Assembly: GCF_014204715.1 (NCBI RefSeq)
Contig: NZ_JACHLY010000001.1
Coordinates: 4,176,501-4,240,500, forward strand
DNA length: 64,000 bases
Source of the DNA: Streptomonospora salina
GTDB lineage: Bacteria; Actinomycetota; Actinomycetes; Streptosporangiales; Streptosporangiaceae
Direction: 5' to 3'
Both the position numbers and the translations under genes were made by a program. Each line of letters starts with the position of its first letter. The first letter of the stretch is position 1. Positions 17,662 through 24,619 of the stretch are shown here, one piece after another. A model generated the notes under the pieces. That model saw nothing but the letters and a program-made list of their open reading frames with translations, was not told where the DNA came from and did no database searches.

Positions 17662-18431
17662 GCGGACTGGTACTCCGGCTCGCCGGACCCATGCAGAGCT
17701 GGGGCGAGCACAGCGCATTCGGCCACCGCGACACCCAACCCCACCCCACCCGATCCGGACTGATCGGGCTGCTGGCCGCCGCCCGCGGCATACCGCGGGG
17801 CGGCGACCTCGGCGACTACGACACCGTTTCCTTCACAGTGCGCATCGACCGGCCCGGCGACCGCCACGTCGACTACCACACCGTCGGCGGCGGACTACCC
17901 CCCAAACGCACGGTGCCCACCGCCGAAGGCAAACGCCGCGGCAAGAACCAGACCACGGTCCAGACCTGGCGCTCCTACCTGGCCGGGGCGGTGTTCACCG
18001 TCGCCGTCACCGGCCCCGACACGGTCATCGACACCACCGCAGCAGCGCTGCAGCGACCGCACTGGCAGCCCTACCTGGGACGCCGCGCCTTCGTTCCCGA
18101 TCAGCCGATGCTGTTGCGCCACGGCCTGACCGACGCCGTGGCCGAACTCAAACATCGGGTTCCGCTGCCGCCCGCACGGCGAGAACGCGACGAGATCGAC
18201 TTCGTTCACGAGGCCGACGCCGTCCAGGACCCCGGAGCGGGAACCGAACGCACCCGCGCGGTACTCAACGACGTCCCCGTGCCCGCCGGCCCGGCCGGCG
18301 GCGTCGAACGGTCCTTCACCTTCCGCGAGGTCCTCATCACCCCCGAGCCCGTGCCCGACAACCTGCTCAACCGCCGGGCCGGCATCTACCGGGAGCAACT
18401 CATGGGCTACATGAAAGGAGAAACCCGGTGA
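17658..18431 (+). CDS. casD: Cascade subunit Cas5e/CasD
   Basis: 257 residues from GTG 17658 (GTGA overlap with cas7). N-terminal LRLAGPMQSWGEHSAFGHRD and HPTRSGLIGLLAAARG are the Cas5 RAMP signature; DYHTVGGG and TWRSYLAGAVFTVAVTG, then HWQPYLGRRAFVPDQPMLL, follow as in Cas5e. It caps the 5' handle of the crRNA. Its stop overlaps the cas6e start (GTGA). Confidence 0.94.
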   Translation: MSGLVLRLAGPMQSWGEHSAFGHRDTQPHPTRSGLIGLLAAARGIPRGGDLGDYDTVSFTVRIDRPGDRHVDYHTVGGGLPPKRTVPTAEGKRRGKNQTTVQTWRSYLAGAVFTVAVTGPDTVIDTTAAALQRPHWQPYLGRRAFVPDQPMLLRHGLTDAVAELKHRVPLPPARRERDEIDFVHEADAVQDPGAGTERTRAVLNDVPVPAGPAGGVERSFTFREVLITPEPVPDNLLNRRAGIYREQLMGYMKGETR

Positions 18432-19093
18432 CGCTGCTGCTGCACCGCATCCGGTTGGACACCGCGAACCGGGGCGTCGCCCGCGCCAGCGCCGGCGACC
18501 ACCACCGCATGCTCACCAAAGCGCTGGGGCCGCTCCCCTCATCCTCCGGGCAGGGCGCCCGGCAGGCCGCCGGGCTGCTGTTCCGCGACGAAACCACCCG
18601 GGCCGGACGGTGCCTGATCGTCCAGAGCCAGACGCCGCTGGACCATTCCGCACTGGGCCCCGGATACACCCTGGATGCCAGCCGCGACATCAGCGCCGTC
18701 CTGGAAGTACTGGACCAGGAACCCACCCTGCGCTACCGCATCGTCGCCGCTCCGGTGAAACGCCTCGGCAAGACCAAGCAGCAACGGGAGTTGAGGACCG
18801 AGGACGGAGAACGACTGTCGTCCAAGGAGCACACCACCGCGCTGCGCGGCGCCGCCGCCGAGGAATGGTGGCAGCGCAAAGCCGAAGACCACGGGCTCGG
18901 GCTGCGCAGCGTCAACGCCGGCGAGGCCGAGGACACCGCCGATCCGCGGCGCGGGATTCGCCTGCCGGCCGTATGCTTCGACGGCCTGGCCACCGTCACC
19001 GACCCTCAGGCTGCACGCCGAGCGCTGACCGAGGGAATCGGACGGGGCAAAGCCTTCGGCCTGGGTCTGCTCAGCCTGGCGCCGGGGGAGTGA
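18428..19093 (+). CDS. casE: CRISPR RNA endoribonuclease Cas6e/CasE
   Basis: 221 residues from GTG 18428, overlapping cas5 by 4 nt. DHHRML near residues 24-29 contains the conserved catalytic-region histidine; the C-terminal glycine-rich loop GIGRGKAFGLGLLSLAP is diagnostic. It cleaves pre-crRNA at the base of the repeat hairpin and stays bound to the 3' handle. The repeats of the array downstream form a matching short hairpin (TCCCGC/GCGGGA). Confidence 0.94.
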   Translation: MTLLLHRIRLDTANRGVARASAGDHHRMLTKALGPLPSSSGQGARQAAGLLFRDETTRAGRCLIVQSQTPLDHSALGPGYTLDASRDISAVLEVLDQEPTLRYRIVAAPVKRLGKTKQQRELRTEDGERLSSKEHTTALRGAAAEEWWQRKAEDHGLGLRSVNAGEAEDTADPRRGIRLPAVCFDGLATVTDPQAARRALTEGIGRGKAFGLGLLSLAPGE

Positions 19094-19102
19094 GGGGCCA
19101 CA

Positions 19103-20125
19103 GTGAGCGCAGACAACCCCCGCACGGCCCTGGCCCGGCCGACGCTGGCCATGCTGCCCCGCGTCTCGGACAACCTGTCCTTCCTCTACGCCGACATCGT
19201 CCGCATCGTCCAAACCGACACCGGCGTGTGCGCCGAGACCGAAACAGACTCCGGCCATATCCAGCGGGTCTACCTCCCCACAGCCTCGCTGGGGTGCCTG
19301 CTGCTGGGGCCGGGCACCTCCATCACCCAGCCGGCGCTGGCCACCTTCCTGCGCCACGGCACCACCGTGGTCACCTCCGGTTCCGGCGGCATCCTGCACT
19401 ACGGGGCCTGGCAGCCCAGCGAGAAGTCCACCTTCTGGCTGCAACACCAGGTGGCCGCCTACGCCGATGAGGCGCGCCGCCTGGAGGTCGCCCGGGCGAT
19501 GTATGAGATGCGGTTCGAGGAGACGCCCCCGGCCGGAGTGCCGGTGGGCCAGCTGAGACGTCTCGAAGGCAACCGGATGCAGAAGCTCTACCGGAACCTG
19601 AGCACCAAATACAAGCTGCAGCCGTTCCGGCGCAACTACGACCCGGGCGCCTGGGACCGGCAGAATCCGATCAACAAGGCCTACGGTGCGGCCAATGCCG
19701 CGCTGTACGGGGTCGTGCACACGGTCATCGCCCACCTGGGATGCTCGCCCGCGCTCGGGTTCGTCCACCACGGCAAGCAGCATTCCTTCGTCTATGACGT
19801 GGCGGATCTGTACAAGGCGGAGACGACCGTGCCGCTGGCGTTCTCCCTGCACGCGTCTGACTTCCCCGAAAGAGACGCCCGATACCGGCTGCGTACCCAC
19901 TACCGGCTGTACCGGTTGATTCCGCGGATGGTGCGCGACATCCAGTACCTCCTCGCACCCGAGGACGCTGAGGAGGAGGACGAGGCCGAAGGGCAGTGGC
20001 GCGTTGTGGAACTGTGGGATCCCGACGGGGGCGGCAGCGTGGGTGGCGGGGTCAACTACGGGGGCGGGGACGCGGCCCGAGCGGTGCCGGCGTCCGAGCT
20101 GGACGTGCCCGAGGGAGGCCACTGA
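19103..20125 (+). CDS. cas1: CRISPR integrase Cas1 (type I-E)
   Basis: 340 residues from GTG 19103. Metal-binding catalytic residues are visible: Glu in RRLEGNRMQKLY (about 155), His in LGFVHHGKQHSFVYD (about 222) and Asp in DVADLYKAET (about 235). The last 40 residues are an acidic and then glycine-rich tail (EDAEEEDEAEG, GGGSVGGGVNYGGGD) beyond the usual core. With Cas2 it integrates new spacers at the leader end. cas2 follows after 2 bp. Confidence 0.95.
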   Translation: MSADNPRTALARPTLAMLPRVSDNLSFLYADIVRIVQTDTGVCAETETDSGHIQRVYLPTASLGCLLLGPGTSITQPALATFLRHGTTVVTSGSGGILHYGAWQPSEKSTFWLQHQVAAYADEARRLEVARAMYEMRFEETPPAGVPVGQLRRLEGNRMQKLYRNLSTKYKLQPFRRNYDPGAWDRQNPINKAYGAANAALYGVVHTVIAHLGCSPALGFVHHGKQHSFVYDVADLYKAETTVPLAFSLHASDFPERDARYRLRTHYRLYRLIPRMVRDIQYLLAPEDAEEEDEAEGQWRVVELWDPDGGGSVGGGVNYGGGDAARAVPASELDVPEGGH

Positions 20126-20127
20126 GT

Positions 20128-20460
20128 ATGGGGTCCATGGTCGTCATCACCACGACTGCGGTGCCCGCCCATGTTCGTGGCGCGTTGTCGCGGTGGATGG
20201 TGGAGCCTTCCACCGGTGTGTATGTGGGAACGATGAGTGCGCGCGTCCGCGACGAACTGTGGGCTGCGGTCAGCGCGTCGGTGGGGGACGGGGCGGCTGT
20301 GTGCCTGTGTCCCGCCGACAACGAGCAGGGGTTCGATGTGCGCACGGCTGGTGAGCGTCGGCGGGAGGTCGTGGATTGGGAGGGGATGATGCTGGTGCAG
20401 ATGAATCCTCTCGCGTCGGCTGAAGTCGAGATGGAGCGGCAGGTTCCGGAGGGATGGTGA
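20128..20460 (+). CDS. cas2: CRISPR adaptation protein Cas2 (type I-E)
   Basis: 110 residues; ATG 20128 (ATG 20137 also possible) gives VVITTTAVPAHVRGALSRWM and EPSTGVYVGTMSARVRDELW, the Cas2e (Cas2_CT1978) signature. It bridges two Cas1 dimers in the integrase complex. It is the last cas gene, 65 bp before the first repeat. Confidence 0.94.
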   Translation: MGSMVVITTTAVPAHVRGALSRWMVEPSTGVYVGTMSARVRDELWAAVSASVGDGAAVCLCPADNEQGFDVRTAGERRREVVDWEGMMLVQMNPLASAEVEMERQVPEGW

Positions 20461-20525
20461 CGCGTTTGCTGTCCAAGCGAAGGTTGCAACAAGGTAACGC
20501 TCGGCGTTTTCGCAGGTGAGGTGCT
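20461..20525 (+). promoter_or_regulatory. CRISPR leader
   Basis: 65 bp between the cas2 stop and the first repeat. Orientation is fixed by three signs: the repeat reads like other type I-E repeats (GA...ACCG at the 3' side) on the + strand, cas2 is adjacent, and the only degenerate repeat is at the far end. The short distance leaves little room for a separate promoter, so the array may be transcribed mainly by readthrough from cas2 or from a promoter overlapping its end. Confidence 0.65.
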
Positions 20526-21530
20526 GAAGGTCCCGCGCACGCGGGAGTGGACCGGCGCGCTGGACAGCCTCGGCATATCGGTGACCGAAGGTCCCGCGCA
20601 CGCGGGAGTGGACCGTCGCAGGCCGCCGTCTGGCTGGCTTCCCAGGTGAAGGTCCCGCGCACGCGGGAGTGGACCGGGCGGTGTGGTCGGTGAGTGGCTC
20701 AGTGACAAGAAGGTCCCGCGCACGCGGGAGTGGACCGCCCGCACCTCCGTGGTGCAGGCGTGGCAGCAGGAAGGTCCCGCGCACGCGGGAGTGGACCGAC
20801 GGCAGCGTGACCGACGTCGGCCGGTTCGTCGAAGGTCCCGCGCACGCGGGAGTGGACCGAGGTCGGCGTCGGTGGTGGGGGCGCCGTAGGCGAAGGTCCC
20901 GCGCACGCGGGAGTGGACCGGCGGGGTCTTGCACCAGGGTGGCCCCGCCCAGGAAGGTCCCGCGCACGCGGGAGTGGACCGCGCCTCACAGCAAGATCAG
21001 GTTTACCGGCCTAGAAGGTCCCGCGCACGCGGGAGTGGACCGGGAAACCGTGAAGACACCCGCCTCCCCCACACGAAGGTCCCGCGCACGCGGGAGTGGA
21101 CCGTGCAACAAAGAGACCCGGAAGCGGATGGGCCTGAAGGTCCCGCGCACGCGGGAGTGGACCGGGGTGTCAGGTCGCTCCGGGGCGTGCAGCCGGGAAG
21201 GTCCCGCGCACGCGGGAGTGGACCGCCCTTCTCGGCGTCGGGCATCCACATGCGGATGAAGGTCCCGCGCACGCGGGAGTGGACCGCCGGGCGAAATCGT
21301 CGACCTGGCCGAGGTCAGGAAGGTCCCGCGCACGCGGGAGTGGACCGTCTGACCCGCTCGCGCTTGTTGCCCAGCAACAGAAGGTCCCGCGCACGCGGGA
21401 GTGGACCTCCCGGGAAAGGGTCACACCCACGCCCGCACCCGAAGGTCCCGCGCACGCGGGAGTGGACCGACGAGGCGGTACAGGCCGACCGGCGGCGCGT
21501 CGAAGGTCCCGCGCATTCGGGAGTGGACCG
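20526..21530 (+). CRISPR. Type I-E CRISPR array, 17 repeats and 16 spacers
   Basis: 29-bp repeats beginning GAAGGTCCCGCG and ending GAGTGGACCG, starting at 20526 and every 61 bp thereafter to 21502-21530; every spacer is exactly 32 bp. Repeats contain the hairpin TCCCGC-GCAC-GCGGGA for Cas6e, and GGTCC/GGACC can also pair outside it. Fifteen repeats are identical. The repeat at 21380-21408 ends in T instead of G. The last (21502-21530) has ATTC where the others have ACGC, disrupting the stem, as expected of the leader-distal end. No two spacers are alike by eye. Confidence 0.98.
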
Positions 21531-21713
21531 CCCGCATCGTGGGCGATGTTGTTCCCGAACTCGAAGGGATTCGGAATGAAGTTGCTGCCAATCTAGCATT
21601 CAGAGAAAAATTGGACGGCAGAGAAAACTCGTTTGAAAACATTGATTCTACTCGAGGAGGTGCGCCTGAATGGCGGCTGCATCAGCAGCCGAACGCAACT
21701 GGGAGCAGCCGCT

Positions 21714-22157
21714 ATGCAGTACTGCCCGAGCCCGCCACCCGAGACGATGCGAGGTCGTCGCCACCGTCGTCCCGTCTTTTCGGCCGCGCCCGCGGAGGTG
21801 CCGGCAGCGCGGGCGTGGATCGATCGGACGCTCAGGTCCACCGGCCGTCGCGACGACATAGGCCTGGTGGCCGACGAACTTCTGAGTAACGCCCTCACGC
21901 ATGCGCCCCCTGCGCCGGGGGACGGCTATGACGCGGCTGTTCTCGTCGTCGAGGAAACCCCGAGTGGCCAGCGGGTCGTCGTGTGGAGCCGGTCGTCGGC
22001 GGCCACGGTCCCTGCAGCCCGGCGCACCGACTCTCTTGAGGAGTACGGCCGCGGGCTGGCGCTGGTGGCCGCGCTGGCCGAGGACTGGGGATGGTTCACC
22101 GCCGACGGTTGGACGGCCGTGTGGGCACGGTTCGAGGTCGGAGGTGATCGGTCGTGA
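21714..22157 (+). CDS. ATP-binding (HATPase_c, anti-sigma-like) regulator
   Basis: 147 residues from ATG 21714 behind GGGAGC; an in-frame ATG at 21633 would add an unlikely 27-residue lead. GHKL-fold signatures: N-box VADELLSNALTHAP and G2-like EEYGRGLALVAALAEDWGW. Proteins of this size in actinomycetes resemble RsbW-type serine kinases or anti-sigma factors, usually without a partner identified. It lies just after the CRISPR array and overlaps the next small gene by 4 nt (GTGA), so the two are likely coexpressed. Confidence 0.8.
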   Translation: MQYCPSPPPETMRGRRHRRPVFSAAPAEVPAARAWIDRTLRSTGRRDDIGLVADELLSNALTHAPPAPGDGYDAAVLVVEETPSGQRVVVWSRSSAATVPAARRTDSLEEYGRGLALVAALAEDWGWFTADGWTAVWARFEVGGDRS

Positions 22158-22528
22158 TGGGCCTGCGACGTCGCCACCGCGCCCCGACCCCCTCCCGGGC
22201 CGCAGCGCCGCCACCGCGCCCGGCACAGGCGCCGCGGGCCGCACCGCCGCGGTCGGCGAGAGGCGCTGCGTCCTCGCCGCCGGATGCGGCCGCCAGCGCA
22301 CGCGCCTTGGCGCGGGCGCTGCGGGAGCGCGGCCAGATCCGGGTCTATGGCGTGGCCGATGCGCGGGTGTCGGTGGTCTCCACGCCCCAGGCGACGGTGT
22401 GGTGCGGCGGCGGGATGCTGTGGTGGCGCGACGCCCTGGGACGGCGGGTGCAGATCCTGGCCGCAGAGATCGAGACCGCGGTCGGCTTGCTCCTCGAACA
22501 GGCCCAGGCGCAGGCCGCACCGGCATGA
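22154..22528 (+). CDS. Small hypothetical protein paired with HATPase gene
   Basis: 124 residues from GTG 22154 (ATG 22157 equally possible). The first 45 residues are a Pro/Ala/Arg-rich low-complexity lead; the rest is a compact domain with ARALARALRERGQIRVYGVA, STPQATVWCGGGMLWWRD and a helical end. Such small proteins recur beside HATPase regulators in actinomycetes. No catalytic motif; function unknown. Confidence 0.65.
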   Translation: MMGLRRRHRAPTPSRAAAPPPRPAQAPRAAPPRSARGAASSPPDAAASARALARALRERGQIRVYGVADARVSVVSTPQATVWCGGGMLWWRDALGRRVQILAAEIETAVGLLLEQAQAQAAPA

Positions 22529-23258
22529 AACCCGAGGCGGGCAGGCGGGGCGCGTCGCCGATGTGTCCGCGCTGTGTCGGTGACCTGTAACCCCCGTCGC
22601 CAGGGGACTCGCCCAGCTCAGGTGCGATAACACGGGGGAGACGCCAACGGCCCTCTGTTCGTCCAGCGACATCTCGTGGAGGGCACTCTGGTTGGCGCCC
22701 GGATCGGTGACACGGGATCCGAGTACGCGTGCACGTGGACCGCGGCGGCGCCGCGGCCCCCGGGTGGGCGACAGGGCTGGGCGTGTGCGCCTGTGCCCGG
22801 ACGTCGATGCGGGGTGGGTCCGGGGATGTCGGGCGCCGGCGGACGTGGGCGGCCGGAGCCCGTCGGTCGGGTCCGGACCGGGGGTGCCTCCGTCCGCCTC
22901 CGGTAGCCGGGTTGCGGTTCGCGTCGGTGAGGCAACGGCACGGGCCGCCGGGGAGGTCCGTGCGGTCGGCGGGGCGGGTGTCGGGTCCGCCCCCGCCGAG
23001 TGCTTCTCCGCCGGACGCCACATTTTTTCTGCGTTCTGGGCGCCGATGTGCGGTCGCGCGGCTGTCGCCGGTTGCGGGGCAGGTCAGCGGCGACGGTCCG
23101 ACCGGCGGGGCGGTGACTGTGCTCGGACGTGTCGCCGGTGCGTCCGCCGACGGTGGGCTGCGTGTCGTCCGGGAGGTCGCGGTGTGTCGCCGCTGTGTCC
23201 ACCGGGGTCCGTGAGGTGGGCGGTGTCCGTTCCCGTCCGCGTCCTGGAGGACCCACCG
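22529..23258. other. 730-bp gap without a convincing gene
   Basis: Long open frames exist on both strands, but they are Arg/Pro-rich with no family motif and no suitable start, as high-GC shadows are. The gap must hold the promoter for the sigma-like gene. A recurring element TGTCGCCGsTG occurs at 23063, 23130 and 23185 on the + strand. An AT-rich run (CATTTTTTCTGCG) lies near 23022. The ribosome-binding site CTGGAGG ends just before ATG 23259. Confidence 0.5.
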
Positions 23259-24020
23259 ATGGACACCGCCCCTGCTTCGGCTCCGCTGCGCGCGGCCGAG
23301 CGCGCCTTCACCGACCTCGCCGAGCGCCTGTGGCTGGACCCCGCCACCCCCGACGACGCACCCGCCACCGGTGCGCCGGTTCCGCCGGTGGCGATGGACC
23401 TGGCCCGGGTCCGGACCTGGCTGCTGCAGTCCGGACTCGGCCACCGCGACCGCGACCGGGCCTGGCGCCGGATCATCACCCTCGCCCGCGCTGAAGAGGA
23501 CTGGATGGTGGCCGCCATCGGGTTGGCCATGCCCGCCCTGCGCGCCGCCGTCCGGCGCGCCACCCGCGGCCTCGATGCGGCCGCAGCCGCCGACATCGAA
23601 GCCGAAGTGCTGGCCGGGTTCGTCCGGGCGGTGGGCGAGGTGAACCTGGACTGGACCCGGCTGGTGTGGCGGCTGCGGTGCCGCGCCCAGCGCGCCGGGA
23701 CCCGCGCCCGCCACCGCGAGGCCCGCGACCCGGGCCTGCCGGAGCAGGTGGCCGAATCGGCCGCGCCCCGCCCGCCGTGGGGCCACCCCGACCTGGTGCT
23801 GGCCGATGCGGTCGCTGCCGGTGTGATCACCGCGGCCGAGGCCCAGCTGATCGGCGAGACCCGCCTGGCCGCCACCACCCTGGGCCGCCTGGCCGCCGAC
23901 CTGGGCGTGGAGTACAAGACCGTGCACAAGCGCCGCCACCGCGCCGAAGCCCGCCTGGCCGCCGCCCTGGCCGGCGGCGGTATCGGCGCCGGCGTGAGCG
24001 TGCCCACCACCGGCCCATGA
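23259..24020 (+). CDS. Sigma-70-region-4-like HTH protein
   Basis: 253 residues from ATG 23259 with CTGGAGG upstream. Mostly helical and Ala/Arg-rich; the C-terminal TTLGRLAADLGVEYKTVHKR followed by RRHRAEARLAAAL is a sigma-4-type helix-turn-helix. A regular sigma-2 region is not evident, though DIEAEVLAGFVRAVGEVNLD may be a degenerate one. Such sigma-like proteins commonly head actinobacterial conjugation gene sets. It is 212 bp upstream of the pilin-like gene and is a good candidate regulator of that operon (inference). Confidence 0.7.
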   Translation: MDTAPASAPLRAAERAFTDLAERLWLDPATPDDAPATGAPVPPVAMDLARVRTWLLQSGLGHRDRDRAWRRIITLARAEEDWMVAAIGLAMPALRAAVRRATRGLDAAAAADIEAEVLAGFVRAVGEVNLDWTRLVWRLRCRAQRAGTRARHREARDPGLPEQVAESAAPRPPWGHPDLVLADAVAAGVITAAEAQLIGETRLAATTLGRLAADLGVEYKTVHKRRHRAEARLAAALAGGGIGAGVSVPTTGP

Positions 24021-24087
24021 CCCCCGCCGCCCCCGTTTTCCGCTCGGGTGTCGATTCCCGGCGGCCCCGGGGCGAGATTTGCGGGAT

Positions 24088-24191
24088 GAGTTCGGCGCCG
24101 CCCACGGGCTGCTGCTCGGTATGCCCTGACCGATGCCTGCCCGCCGCACCCGTGTGGAAGGGAGGACGCCCGCACGGGCGGCGCCGAACTC
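24088..24191. repeat. 16-bp perfect inverted repeat in conjugation-operon leader
   Basis: GAGTTCGGCGCCGCCC (24088-24103) and its exact complement (24176-24191) enclose 72 bases, 42 bp upstream of the pilin-like start. The arms could form a long GC-rich mRNA structure (attenuator) or bind a dimeric protein. No known riboswitch consensus was recognised. Confidence 0.6.
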
Positions 24192-24232
24192 CCGTCGGTC
24201 GTCTACGTCGAGTCCGTGCGCGGAGGTGCATT

Positions 24233-24619
24233 GTGCCCCACCCCCACTGTCGACGGCGGCGGCGCGCCCTGGCCCGCGCCGCCGCCCTCACCCTCCTCGC
24301 CGCAGCCGTACTCGCCGTTCCCGGCGCCCATGCGACCTTGGCCGACAGCGGCGGTGGCGGTGGCCAGGGAACCCAGGAGCTGATCGACGTGGTCCAGCGC
24401 ATCCGCCAGGTCATCGTGGCGCTGCTGGCCGCTCTGGCGACGCTGCTGCTGACGGTGGGCGGGCTGCGGTGGCTGCTGGCCGGCGGCGACCCGGGCGAAG
24501 TCGACAAGGCCCGCCGTTCGCTCATGGGCGCCGCATTGGGCTATGTGATCGCATTGTTGGCCACGGTGCTGCTGGATGTCCTGGAGTTCATCGCGGGCGA
24601 CGTGGGCGGCAGCGGGTGA
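24233..24619 (+). CDS. VirB2/TrbC-like pilin or small membrane protein
   Basis: 128 residues from GTG 24233, with CGGAGG 6 bp upstream. A signal peptide (RRRRRALARAAALTLLAAAV ending near AHA) precedes a mature part with two transmembrane helices, roughly VIVALLAALATLLLTVGGL and ALGYVIALLATVLLDVL, separated by GGDPGEVDKARRS. This is the layout of VirB2/TrbC pilins. It overlaps the next gene by 4 nt (GTGA). In Gram-positive conjugation systems such a protein may form a pore rather than a pilus. Confidence 0.72.
   Translation: MPHPHCRRRRRALARAAALTLLAAAVLAVPGAHATLADSGGGGGQGTQELIDVVQRIRQVIVALLAALATLLLTVGGLRWLLAGGDPGEVDKARRSLMGAALGYVIALLATVLLDVLEFIAGDVGGSG

Noticed and set aside
20669-21596. Open frames across the CRISPR array on both strands, with repeats such as RSRARGSGP or VHSRVRGTF
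   Set aside because: They are translations of the 29-bp repeat in several frames (61 bp is not a multiple of 3, so frames rotate); no start signal or family.
22692-23258. Long N-terminal extension of the sigma-like gene
   Set aside because: It lacks conservation and a ribosome site; ATG 23259 behind CTGGAGG is the clear start.
24020-24232. Known riboswitch (c-di-AMP or c-di-GMP) in the conjugation-operon leader
   Set aside because: The inverted repeat is clear but none of the conserved core motifs of those riboswitches were found.
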